Source: Smallanthus sonchifolius
Taxonomy: Eukaryota > Streptophyta > Magnoliopsida > Asterales > Asteraceae
Direction: 5' to 3'
Assembly: GCA_023525975.1 (NCBI GenBank)
Contig: CM042035.1
Coordinates: 31,835,001 to 31,899,000 of the forward strand
Length of the DNA stretch: 64,000 nt
The first letter of the stretch is position 1. Every line of letters begins with the position of its first letter. Of the stretch, positions 1 to 10,279 are shown piece by piece. The notes under the pieces are model-generated. The model was not told the origin of the DNA. It searched no databases and was given only the letters and a program-made list of their open reading frames with translations. The translations under genes and the position numbers were made by a program.

Positions 1-1
1 A

Positions 2-1341
2 TCAGCTGGCACACCAGTGCTTGCTTCAAACGATGAGATTCTCAAAATGTTCTCGGAAGTGAAGCAGCAAATGGAGCAGCAGAGGAAGACTAACCTAATG
101 CTGTTTCGGGAGATTGAAAGGGTCAAAGAATAAAAGAAACCAGAGGAAGTGACGACCCCGTTGCACCCAAGGATCTTGGATTTTGATTATTCAGGATCCT
201 CAGGAGTTCATAAGGGAGTCTTTCTTCCAATGCACACTGGGATCACTACTGTTGGACCAACTCTGGCTGTCAAAGTTACTACGAGTCAGGATCTTGGATT
301 TACTCCGGTATCATCATCTGGAAATCCCGACATAGGTAACACTTTCAATAAACTTTTCAATACTAACGAATCCGTGAAGGATACATGGATCACTCCATCC
401 ATGGATAAGGAACTAAAGAATCTAAGGGAGATGATCTCCAGTGTACCAGGCGTGGTCCAATCTATACCCGAGACGTCTACTACCATTCACAGGATCACCA
501 GATTTGCTCATCCTATACAAGCGATTCCAGACTCCCAACATGAAGCTATACGACGGAACTACGGATCCTGAGGAACATTTCGCGCAATACAGGGAAAGAA
601 TGGAGATTAACCCCATACCTTTGGACCTGAAGGAAGCTTGTCTGTGCAAGGGCTTAAGATCTACTTTAACAGGATCAGCCTTAAAATGGCTACTTAATGT
701 TCCTCCATATTCTATTACTTCATTTGCTCATTTGATTAACCTATTTAACAATCCATTTTCTTGCAGTAGAACTTTTGAAAGGTTAACAAGTGACTTATAC
801 AGGATAATTTAGAATCCTGGAGAATCCCTCCGAGACTATGTCAGCAAGTTCGGTCGAGAATCCTTGGACATCCCGAACCTTGACGTTGCAAATGCAGTCC
901 AAGCATTCAAGATGGGATTGAGGAAAGACTCTCAATTCTATGAAGACCTTGTCATGAATCCTTGCAGGAATCTTGACGAAGTCAGGAACAGGGCATTAAG
1001 ATTTATCAGGCTCGAGGATGATAAGAGATCCAAAAAAGGGCAGAAGCTCCGTCCAGTTATAATCAACCTAACCGGAAGACTGAGTCTGCGCCTTTCAAGT
1101 CATACAGATCCAAACTATATGCTAAACCTGATAATCACAGGGTGAATGCTGTGGAAGATGACGAGGAAGAGGAAGACTATCCTAAGTTTTCTGAATACTG
1201 TTTTTCACTTGACACAACTAGTTTGTTATATGCCATGCAGGATCTCGGAGACAAGCTAGGTGGCCTCGCAAATTTGAGAGGAATACCGGAGGAAAGGACA
1301 AGTCCAAATGGTGTGCTTTCCAGGAAGACTTTGGCCACGTG
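2..1341 (+). pseudogene. gag: Tat-1 gag (capsid/nucleocapsid) remnant
   Basis: Structural gag protein of the Tat-1 particle, broken. Frame 2 reads SNDEILKMFSEVKQQMEQQ near the start and matches the gag of Tat-2 at 63640-63720, which supports the identity. A stop at 131-133 follows a KE codon pair. The frame then runs 149-571 and moves to another frame near 540, where the capsid core reads PDMKLYDG-like and PEEHFAQYRERM. Another stop follows at 810-812, and the core continues at 864-1145 (RDYVSKFGRESL to RALRFIRLED). A Cys/His knuckle-like segment (CAF-EDFGHVTEDC) sits at the junction with the protease frame. The N-terminus of the gene is outside the window. Confidence 0.85.
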
Positions 1342-2040
1342 ACCGAAGATTGCATTGCCCTGCGCAAAGAGATAAGCTACCTGTTGCGTAAGGGGTATCT
1401 CAAAGAATTTCTAGGCAAAGGAAAAAATAATACTAAGGATCAAGACAGGATCCCGCAAAGAGCAAAATCCCCGCCGCCAAATGTTAAGGTAATAGGTTTC
1501 ATATCTGGTGGATCTGACATTTGTGGTACTTCTTATTCTGCAGCTAAAAGAAATGCCAAGGAAGCCAAGACAGAAAAAGCGGATAGGCCTATCAGAACCT
1601 CTAGCCTGACTGAAGAAAAGATGATCTCTTTTGATGAAGAGGACAGGGATAACGTGCAGGATCCTCATCATGATGTACTGGTTATCACCTTATATATCGC
1701 CAATCACTTCATAAGAAGGATATTGATAGACGGAGGAAGCTCAGCGAACTCCATTCAGCATGATGTCATAAAAAGAATGGGGATCCCAGATTTCAAAATT
1801 ATCCCCAAAACTGCGGTACTAGTAGGATTCAATGGAGAAATCAAGAATACAGTCGGAGAGATAAAGCTCCCGATATATATCGAGGGGGTAAACACTATAA
1901 AATTTTTTTGCATAATAGATTCGTTATCTTGTTATAATATTATTCTAGGGAGACCCTGGATACACGACATGAGAGCAGTACCTTCGACATATCACCAATG
2001 TGTCAAGATGCCAACCCCTTGGGGGGGTAGTGAAGATTAA
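1339..2040 (+). pseudogene. Tat-1 protease region
   Basis: Aspartic protease domain of the Gag-Pol polyprotein. The frame begins with the end of the gag zinc knuckle (GHVTEDC), passes a basic linker, and contains the active-site motif ILIDGGSSANSI about 130 residues in, followed by the conserved YNIILGRPWIHDMRAVPSTYHQ near the end, which is typical of Tat protease. The frame is lost at a run of G's at 2022-2028: one base of this tract appears to be extra, because the reading continues in another frame toward the RT segment. A TAA/TAG cluster in 2038-2120 adds further breaks before RT. Confidence 0.85.
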
Positions 2041-3162
2041 CATCGATCAATAAGATGTGAAGGACTGTTACACCTCTTCGATGAAAGCTTCCGCCAAGAC
2101 CAGGCAAGCATAGCAATTAAAGAAGCAAGCCCGAGACATCTTGGAGACCAAGGAGCAAGATGTGAAAGAGGTATCCCTAAATGCTAAGGATCCCGATGTC
2201 AAGGTGCTTATTGGAACCAATATCCATAAGGATATTGAACAAGATCTTGTAGAATTGCTAAAGAGTAGAACTTCAACTTTCGCCTGGAAGCATGAGGACA
2301 TGACAGGTATCTCTAAAAGCGTTATTACACATAAACTGGGACTTGATAACAGTTACATGCCTATACACCAAAAAAGAAGAAAGTTCGCTCCTGAAAGAAA
2401 CGTAGTGATACAAGAAGAATTCGAAAGACTACTAAAAGCAGGGATGATAATGGAAGTAAAATTACCAAGGTGGCTAGCTAATGTGGTGGTGGTCGAGAAG
2501 AAGAATGGAAAATGGAGAGTTTGTGTAGATTTCACAGACTTTAACAAAGCATGTCCGAAAGATCCATTTCCTTTGCCACACATAGACTCCATGGTTGATG
2601 CTACAGCAGGCCACGAGATGCTCACATTCATGGATGCTTCATAGGATTCCAACAGATCCAAATGGAACCCTCAGACCAGGAGGATACTGCCTTCATGACT
2701 CCGACAGGTATATACTGCTATATCGCTATGCCTTTTGGTTTGAAAAATGCAGGTGCTATATATCAAAGGCCGGTCAACATGATGTTGAAAGACAAGCTAG
2801 GGGATATCAAGGAAGTCTACATAGATGATATGGTGGTCAAATCAAAGAGAGATGAAGATCATCTTAGGGATCTCAGGGAATCATTTGACATCTTTGACAA
2901 ATACAATATGAAGCTGAACCCGTCCAAATGCCACTTTGGAGTGGGGGCAGGAAAATTCTTGGGATACATGGTGACCAAGAGAGGAAAAGAGGCCAGTCCA
3001 GAACAGATCAAAGCAATAATAAATTTGAAATCCCCATCAAACACCAAGGATGTCCAGATATTGACTGGCAGAGTAGCAGCACTTAACAGATTCCTATCAA
3101 GATCCTCAGAAAGATGCAAGGAATTCTATGACACCCTGAAAAAGAACAAGAGGTTCGAATAG
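2041..3162 (+). pseudogene. Tat-1 reverse transcriptase
   Basis: RNA-dependent DNA polymerase domain. The first segment (open from about 2120 to 2643) carries the connecting region and the fingers: KRRKFAPERN, CVDFTDFNKACPKDPFPLP. A one-base deletion at about 2641-2643 breaks the frame inside MDASSGF. The second segment (2644-3162) carries QMEPSDQEDTAF, the PFGLKNAGAIYQ box and the catalytic YIDDMVVKSK at about 2818-2847, so the catalytic aspartates are intact. The frame ends at a TAG (3160-3162) where a Trp codon is expected between FE and EEKH, consistent with a G-to-A change. Confidence 0.9.
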
Positions 3163-3597
3163 GAAGAGAAGCATGAGCAAGCACTCCAGTCATTAAAGGA
3201 GTACTTGTCAACTGCTCCTCTATTGATGAAGCCAGAAGATGGAGAACCATTATCCCTATATCTAGCGGTATCCGAAAACTCAGTGAGCGCTGTCCTAGTT
3301 AAGGATCACGAAGGCTAACAACATCCGGTATATTATGTAAGTAGAAGCTTACTCCCGGTAGAAACCAGGTATTCTCATTTAGAAAAATTAATATTGGCTT
3401 TAATAATGGCATCCACTAAACTTAGACATTATTTTGAAACACACATTATTCACGTAAAGACTATTTATCCTATTAAGGGTGTTTTAAGAAAGCCAGAAAT
3501 GTCTGGAAGGATGGCAAAATGGTCGGTCAAGCTCAACGCATATGATCTCGTATATGAGCCCAGAACAACGATAAAATCATAGGCACTTGCAGACTTT
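3163..3597 (+). pseudogene. Tat-1 gypsy-type RNase H and connection domain
   Basis: Continuation of pol in the frame of the RT segment after its TAG. The translation includes EEKHEQALQSLKEYL, LSLYLAVSENSVSAVLV, then a TAA at 3316-3318 just before the conserved PVYYVSRSL, then TRYSHLEKLILALI and LRKPEMSGRMAKW, as in the degenerate RNase H of Tat elements. A third stop (TAG, 3580-3582) lies before ALADFVADF. In both the second and third cases a CAG/CAA/AAG-type codon fits the family better than a stop. No insertion or deletion is needed across this segment. Confidence 0.85.
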
Positions 3598-4190
3598 GTG
3601 GCTGATTTCAGCAGTGATATACAACATGAAGCAAACCTTGAGGTTCAACAGTTAGAGGAATCCAAGGATAAGTGGCTCCTATTCACTGACGGGGCATCAA
3701 ACGTTAGAGGAACGGGTCTAGGGATCATGCTGAAATCGCCACAAGGGGACATAATACCCCAATCTATAAGTTGTGAGTTCCAAGCGACTAATAACGTAGC
3801 TGAGTATGAAGCTCTGATAGTTGGCTTGAATTTAGCTTGGGATATTAAAATAAGGTATCTCCAAGTATACGTTGACTATTTGTTAATTGCTAACCATTTT
3901 AATGGCTCGTATGCAGTGAAAGGTGAAAGACTAGCAAGTATCTGGAAATAGTTAAACAATCTGCGAAATTCGATATATTTGATATAAATCAGGTACCAAG
4001 AGAAGACAACTCTGAAGCTGATGCCATAGTGAACCTCGCTTCGGCTCTCAAGATACTAGAAGGAGTCAGGATACCAATCATACATATCCCGAGTCCAGCA
4101 ATCGAAGACCCAAACGGTGTGTCAAATGCAGAAGAAATAGATATTCAGGATCCCGAGCCTAGTCCGAAATCCTGGACATTACCTATTTAA
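3598..4190 (+). pseudogene. Tat-1 second (archaeal-type) RNase H
   Basis: Extra RNase H known only from Tat-group plant retrotransposons. It would cleave the RNA strand of the RNA/DNA hybrid. Visible are WLLFTDGASNVRGTGLGI (first Asp), NNVAEYEALIVGL (Glu), LQVYVDYLLI (Asp; the family usually has VxGDSxL, so flanking residues have drifted), and, after a one-base deletion at about 3931-3935, VPREDNSEADAIVNLAS (last Asp). The second half, 3936-4187, has no ATG start of its own but is an open continuation. It ends at TAA 4188-4190 inside the linker PI-KYL. Confidence 0.88.
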
Positions 4191-5407
4191 AAATATTTGT
4201 AGGATGGAGAAATCCCGAATGACGAAAAGAACCACAGGACTTTTCGCATGAGGGTGTCTCGCTTTGTAATTTTACATGATGTCTTGTACAGGAAATCTAT
4301 TGCAGGTCCATATTTGAGATGTTTGGAGGATCCTGAAGCACTTGAGGTTATCAAAGACATACACGAAGGAGATTGCGGAAATCACACATGGGCAGGGCGC
4401 TATTTTCAAAGATCGTGAGGACAGGATACTACTGGCCTATAATGAGGAATGACGATGTAACCTACTCTTAAAAGTGTAATGCCTGCCAAAGTCACAGCAA
4501 TATACTTCACCAACCAGCAGAGCCATTGTATCCAATAATCTCTCCTTGGTCGTTTATGAAATGGGGAATGGATATTGTCGGCAAACTCCCCAAGGCACCA
4601 GGAGGAAAAGTGTTCATGCTAGCAATGACCGACTACTTCTCAAAATGGATCGAAGCCGAGGCATTTGTCCAAGTAAGACAAAAGGAAGTTATCTCCTTCC
4701 TCAAGCAAAATATCCTGATGAGATTCGGCATCCCGGCAGAGATAGTATGTGACAATGGATCTCAATTCATCGGCAAAAGGACAACCAACTTCTGTGCTAG
4801 TTGGGGGATTAAAATGATAACTTCCACCCCCGTGCAAACTCAAGCCAACGGACAGGCGGAGTCAAGCAACAAGATCATCATCAACAACCTAAAGAAAATA
4901 TTGGGAGCAAAGAAAGGACGATGGGCTGAAGAGCTACCTTTTGTACTTTGGGCTGATAGAACCACCGCAAAAAATGCTTCAGGACAAACTCCATTTTCTT
5001 TGGTGTTTTGAACTAAAGCAATGATTCCTACGGAGATGAATATCCCTACTGCCAGAACCAATCTTCAATCTCCAGAATCCAACAACGAAGCCCTCACTCT
5101 GGATCTTGACACCGTGGATGAACTCATGGATCTCGCTAAGGTCCATATAGCAGCTTACCAGCATAGGATTGCAAAGTCATACAACAAGAGTATAAGGATC
5201 AGAAGATTTCAAGTGGGTGACTTAGTACTGAGAAAGGCATTCCATAACACAACAAATCCCAACGACGAAAAACTTTCACCAAAATGGGAAGGTCCATACT
5301 TGATTGATTCGAAAGCGGGCAAAGGTGCGTATTGGTTGGCTACTATGGAAGGAGAAGTCATGCCAAGATCCTGGAACGCCATCTATCTCAAAACTTACTT
5401 TATGTGA
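4191..5407 (+). pseudogene. Tat-1 integrase
   Basis: DDE integrase that would insert the cDNA. The linker after 4190 has another stop (4200-4202), then RVSRFVILHDVLYRKS and the HHCC zinc region (IHEGDCGNH ... CNACQSHSN) broken by frameshifts between 4390 and 4480. The catalytic core is open from 4526: GMDIVGKLP (Asp), IVCDNGSQF (Asp), TQANGQAESSNK (Glu), so all three catalytic residues are present. A TGA at 5009-5011 interrupts SLVF-T where GGA is expected. The C-terminal domain follows (RRFQVGDLVLRK, KLSPKWEGPYLI) to the stop at 5405-5407. Confidence 0.88.
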
Positions 5408-6577
5408 GTTAGAAAATATGTTCTAACTAAAAAGGTACGTCCTCTTTCCATGTTTATTTTTATTTTCTATTATTCTTTATCAAATTACTGACTTGAGCGT
5501 CGGAGGGGTTCACCAAGGATTCCTGTTTTGCAGGAATCACCTCCAGGGATCCCGACAGAAGATAGAGATTGGCCATCTCTCCTAAGTTTGGGTATCCTGA
5601 TATACCTCGAAGGTTTAAACGGGCTTTCGCCTTTCTAAGTATTGGGTTAATACACCCCCACCAGGATCGCACGATATCCAATTATAGTTCAAGGTGGTGC
5701 GACCAGTCCATGTAACAGTGGCTGATAATTTCGCCATTGTTGGCTATATATTGGGTGCTACGAATATAACAGACGTGTTATTACTCAAGTTTCTCTGATC
5801 ATTTAACACTTACGTGTTAAAGCTAAGGTTTTTAGCATTTTCATGCTAACTCAGAATTGGCCATGCCCACGATTATTTTGCTTAGCCCACGATATTGGCT
5901 TAGCCCACGATTATTTGGCTTAGCCCACGATTATCTGGCTTGGCCCACGTTTTTGACTTAGCCCACGATTCTAATTTTTCACAGATTAAAAACTTATGAA
6001 CATCATGAACTTCAATTACTAAGACTACAACGTGACTCAACACTAGGGAGAACTAATAGTTTCTATAATCCGGTATGTGTATCTACCCCACTTGATACTC
6101 CTCAAAGGTATGCATCACTTATTTTTTAATTATAAAGATTTGAAATCTGAATTACTAAGTCATGACACGTTTGGTACCCTTACTTAGCATTTATTATAAC
6201 CAAGTTGTATTTTCCTAAGTCTAAGTTTGATAAAAATCTAAGAGTTTATTATTAAGGATCCGGTATCCAGAAAATATGTTCAAACCTATTTTCCTAAGTA
6301 TTCCAAACTTTTAATTATTTAAGGATCTTAATTTTCTAAAACATATCAAGGCAAACTAAACATATAACAGTCATGGCAAATAGTCATCAAGCATCTACTA
6401 ATATTAAAGTGCAGGAAAGAAAAGTGATCCGGGCATCATCCAAAATCTTGACCCATCCACCCGGAATCACGAGTTATCAAATTGTCTATCCCATAACAGG
6501 GATCCCAAAAGCATGAAAAAGAAAATTGTTCATCAACCACAAACATAAAAAGAAAATTGTTCATCAAGCACAGACAT
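5408..6577 (+). other. Tat-1 spacer between pol and antisense gene
   Basis: Non-coding 1.2 kb between the integrase stop and the 3' end of the antisense gene. It holds an 18-20 bp tandem repeat (5865-5975, listed separately) and is AT-rich after 6000. No convincing ORF is seen. A minus-strand open stretch at 5460-5681 has no recognisable motif. Confidence 0.7.
5865..5975 (+). repeat. Short tandem repeat, six units of about 18-20 bp
   Basis: Six imperfect copies of a unit built on GCCCACGATTATTTGGCTTA follow one another without spacers. Each starts with GCCCACG and ends with CTTA/CTTG. It lies in the pol-to-antisense-gene spacer of Tat-1. Lineage-specific minisatellites are known in this part of Tat elements. 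Confidence 0.9.
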
Positions 6578-7058
6578 AAAAGGAAATTGTTTCAAGACAA
6601 GTTAACCAACAGAAATAACCAAACATCAGGGCTAAGGTCTCAACATTTTTACCTTCATTGCCCAGTTCAACCTGCTTCTCACCTTCAGCAGCTCCAGCAT
6701 CCTCAGCAGTCTTACTAGTCTGCACTGCGTCACCTCCAAGCTTAGCTAGAGAAGAGCGCCATCCCTCAAGATCCTAGGCTGCACGATCAAAACCTTCTTC
6801 AGCAACTTACTCAGCCATCTGGATCCTGGATTGAAGAATAGCCTTACCCGCGGATTTCTTAGCATCCTCTACAATCTATGGAAGCCTCAGCTCATACTGG
6901 GTTATGCTATACTGCAACTTGTTCTTCTGGCTCTGGATCTCATTCTCCAAGTATTTTCTCTTGGCGGCAAAGTTTTTCTTCAAATCCCCAACTTTCTCTA
7001 GGGCCTCCTCAGCATTCCTCTCCGCTTCAGACAAGTTGGCGTAAAGCTTCTCGAGACC

Positions 7059-7129
7059 CTACAAGATATAGACAGATTAATAGTTTGGAATCCTAAAAAA
7101 ATACATCGGGATGCCGAAAGGATGCTTAC
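7059..7129 (-). other. Predicted GT-AG intron in the antisense gene
   Basis: On the minus strand the exon ends AATATG, followed by GTAAGC, and the intron ends TATATCTTGTAG before GGTCTCGAGAAG. The 71 bp segment is AT-rich. Removing it joins the acidic exon (7130-7368) to the coiled-coil exon. Confidence 0.7.
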
Positions 7130-7368
7130 CATATTCATTAAACTCTGAAGTTTCGTGGTGGTTTCAGCAGAATCCATCCCATCAAAGAATTCAAGATCCA
7201 ACACCTCCACCATTTTCCTCTTTTTGCTTCTAGAAGCTTTGGACCAGAGAATAGGGACATGAGGCTTAACACTTGTAGGTGTGGGACCCTCCTTCTTAAC
7301 TGTGACAGCCCTAGACAGAAAGCTATCAAGATCAGACCAAGCGAACTCGAAATTTGACTTCGGGATTC

Positions 7369-7433
7369 CTACATAAAAATAAAACAGTTTGGAATCATAG
7401 CAAATATGAATAAACATATTGACTACTCTTTAC
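7369..7433 (-). other. Predicted GT-AG intron in the antisense gene
   Basis: On the minus strand the exon ends ATATCTTCAG, followed by GTAAAGAG, and the intron ends TTTATTTTTATGTAG before GAATCCCG. At 65 bp it is short for a plant intron but both borders are canonical. Confidence 0.7.
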
Positions 7434-9625
7434 CTGAAGATATCTCGGATTGAGCGAATTGGGTCTCAAAGCTTGCTTGACTGACGACAGAATCAAGGCG
7501 AAAGGATCTCTCTCCCACAGGTATTTCCAATAATGCTTCAATCCTCTTGTTTGTATCACTTCCTACAGGTACCAGTTTGTCAAACTTCAGAGATGCACAA
7601 GGATAAAACAAGAAATAACTATCAATATGTGGAGAATAAAATAAAATTGTAGGAGTCCTAACTGTTTCCTACCCTTCTTAACCCATTCAAGCGGCAAACG
7701 TTTCCCACCGGGGATCGAATCTCTCCTTACGAAGAAGAACTTCCCCTTCCGGTCAGTATCATTTTGGGTGGCTTTTGGGATTAAATGAGTTTGCCCAGAT
7801 TTAAGCTGAAGCACGAAGCGGGAAGCGCCATGGGTTCTCAAATTATAGACAGAGGCAAGTTCAGGGACGCCAATGGTCAGAGAATGTGAGTGATTCAGCC
7901 TTTCAAGAGTAGCTAAAATTCTCTAAACATCGGCATGATTTAGGAATAACAAAGACCGGTAACATTGAAAAACTCGCTGGTAAGTGGAGGAAAAGGATAT
8001 GACAGACCCAAAGTGAAAGGATAGCAATGGAAACAAACCCAAGTTTCGGAAATCAAATCGGCTTTTGTTCTAGAATCGAAAGGCCTGAAAACAGTTTTTT
8101 GAGGAAAAACATTACTTGATTTCAAAAGGTTGATGTCTGAATCGGTGAAAGAATAGAGCTCAAGATCAGAATGATCAAGGATCCCCTGATTAGTAAAATT
8201 CTCTATCTTTTCAACGATAACGGAGGAAGCCGATCTAGTCATTTTCTTACCCATGATCAGAAGAAATGTAAGGCCCCAAACCTGGGAGGCCTCACTTGTT
8301 GGATTTACTCATTCACAAACAGTTCTTAAAATTGATTATCAAATAACGCAGCGAAAAATACTTCAAATAAACATAACCATTACATTGTTTAACAACGGAA
8401 GCGTAACATATTCTATTACATAAACATATCATAATCTAATCATAACGGGATGCCATTCTTCATGATCAACCGGGTAACTCTTCTCGCTTGCCAAGCATCA
8501 CCGTCCATCATCCATACCTGCCTTAACCTGAATGTGCATACTAAAAAGTCAGCTACGCTGGTGAGTTCTAGTTTTCATTCGATTTAAGAAATGGTTCATC
8601 ATTCAAAACATTCATTAGGGTTTAACATCACGTATAAGAAAACAGGGCCTTTCATTCATCATTGAAAACCTTTAAACATTTTTCCTCGTCATAAACACAT
8701 TGAACGGATCATTTGTTTAAAACATTAAACATTCATTTAAGTCATACATTACTATCTACAATCTGTATCTTTCTTTAAGCGTCTCTGTGTCCCCGAAGGA
8801 ACCTTTGATGTTGTGGGAAACCGCTATGTATCGCCGTCATTTCCACAACCATTCAATACGTGGGGTCAACCGTTACGAATCGCCGTCATTGCCCAACACG
8901 CATCTTTCCTTTGGAAATCAACCGTTACGTATCGCCGTCATCGATTTCCCCTTACCTCATTCTCTTAGGATGATCGTCATCACCCGAGTAACCGTCGTTA
9001 CTCCCTTACCAGTTGTACAACATCAAACCATTGGCAGGCCACCAAGACACTGCCCCTGTTGCTCTTATGGCAACTATGGCTCGCTGTCCATAATCTACCA
9101 CAAGGCTGGGAATTACATTCCCAGACTTCATTCGTCAATTCCATTCATTCGACAGATTAGATTTGTAATGAATTCTTTAAAACCTTTGCCCTTTTTCTTT
9201 TCTTTTCATAAAATCTTTCATTCATTTTCGAAACCCTTTACCTTTAGTTTAAACCATTTCTTTATAAACATTTCATTGGTAAACCTTCCGTTCATAAACT
9301 TTCTTTCCATAAACCGTTCATTCCAAATCATTTCATTTCGTAAACATAGTTTCATAAGCATCATTTTATAAACATAGTTTCATAAACATCGTTTCGTAAA
9401 AACATCATTTCATATGTATGCAGACCAGCCCGAAAACATTATATAAAACATTTTAAAGATGGCTTCTAGAACTCACCTGATAAGCTAATCCGGGTTGCCC
9501 TAAACAAAGGTCCCACTACGTCACTTCCGATCTGAATTGATTAGTTAAATACACATCAGACCAAATCCCGACTCTAACAGTTTAACCTTCTAAACATACC
9601 GACTTTACCTAATCAGCCTGATGCC

Positions 9626-9778
9626 TGCGCACTTAGCAAGTGCGCAGACCCTGCTTCCTGCGTACTTGATAAGTACGCAGAATCCTCTTCCTGCATACTT
9701 GATAAGTACGCAGTGCTCTCTTCCTGCATACTTGATAAGTACGCAGGACCTGCTCCGTGCGTACTTGATAAGTGCGCA
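9626..9778. repeat. Array of five palindromes, period 33 bp, in chromovirus LTR
   Basis: Units start at 9626, 9659, 9692, 9725 and 9758. Each is a 21 bp near-perfect palindrome, TGCGTACTT-N3-AAGTACGCA with N3 mostly GAT, separated by 12 bp of less conserved sequence. Units 3 and 4 have TGCAT in one arm. Unit 1 has the paired change TGCGCACTT/AAGTGCGCA. Confidence 0.95.
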
Positions 9779-10135
9779 CGACCTGTTCTTCACAAAAACC
9801 CTAACTTTCTCATTCGGGTCTGATCACGTCAAGATCTCGAACCTGTTTACATTCAAAACGTTCATTTTCCATTTAGGAACTCAAATCTATGTTTATCCTT
9901 CAGTTTCATCCGTTAAAATGTTACATTTTCACCAAAAACCCGAAAAACCCAAAAACGAACTAAAACTCAGATTTAGGTCGGATCGTTACCTGAATCGAGC
10001 TTCTGGTCCAGAGGTTCTTCTCACGAGCTATGGAGTAACACTTTGCTAAAATCTCAGGTCGATCCGCCAACTTTCTCTCTCTACGGTTTCTCTCTCTAGA
10101 TGTTACAAATGAGAGAAAATGGTGATGATCCTTGG

Positions 10136-10145
10136 CTATTTATAG
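10136..10145 (-). promoter_or_regulatory. TATA box candidate of the chromovirus LTR
   Basis: CTATAAATAG on the minus strand, about 95 bp inside the element-sense start of the LTR. The same site is at 16949-16958 in the 5' LTR. The palindrome array would lie about 360-520 bp downstream, inside the transcript. Confidence 0.55.
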
Positions 10146-10240
10146 GGGAGGCTCCCCTTCTAGCCCATCTGGCCCGGCCCGTCATGCTTCGTTCGTTTAT
10201 TACATTATTATAACGGTTGTTTTATTTTTGGGATGTTACA

Positions 10241-10255
10241 AGTCTACCCCCTTAC
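10241..10255 (-). promoter_or_regulatory. Chromovirus polypurine tract
   Basis: Minus strand reads TGTAAGGGGGTAGACT directly before the 3' LTR start, the expected plus-strand priming site. Confidence 0.75.
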
Positions 10256-10279
10256 AATAGGTTTCGTCCCCGAAACCTA

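Larger units (their letters stand above)
6578..8254 (-). pseudogene. Antisense multi-exon gene of Tat-1, Transposase_28-like N-terminus plus coiled coil
   Basis: Extra antisense gene between pol and the 3' LTR. Read on the minus strand from ATG 8252-8254, the first exon contains VFRPFDSRTKADLIS and WVCFHCYPFTLGLSYPFPP, which resemble the plant 'putative gypsy type transposon' domain (Pfam Transposase_28). It continues through 7841-7587 (GKFFFVRRDSIPGGKRLPLEW). Later exons are 7611-7434, 7368-7130 and 7058 downward. The last is a heptad-rich coiled coil (EAERNAEEALEKVGDLKKN). Introns with GT-AG borders fit at 7369-7433 and 7059-7129, and a third probably lies near 7590-7670. Three in-frame stops in the last exon (6877-6700) and a break near 7925 make it a pseudogene. 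Its function is unknown. Antisense extra ORFs of this kind are known in Tat elements. Confidence 0.75.
8267..10240 (-). repeat. Chromovirus 3' LTR (1974 bp)
   Basis: Direct repeat of 15200-17053 with few differences by eye. The main one is about 116 bp present here (about 9387-9502) and missing from the other copy. Contains the 33 bp palindrome array (9626-9778) and a TATA-like CTATAAATAG on the minus strand at 10136-10145. ORFs inside it, such as 8787-9371, are also present in the second LTR and are not supported as genes. Confidence 0.93.

Noticed and set aside
8787..9371. 194-codon ORF, present again at 15719-16303
   Set aside because: Lies inside the two chromovirus LTRs, made of low-complexity TTCATAAAC-type sequence. 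The repeated presence only reflects the LTR pair.
9605..9793. Minus-strand ORF encoding a repeat peptide with LIKYAG units
   Set aside because: Product of the 33 bp palindrome array, whose period is a multiple of three. All frames stay open by chance.
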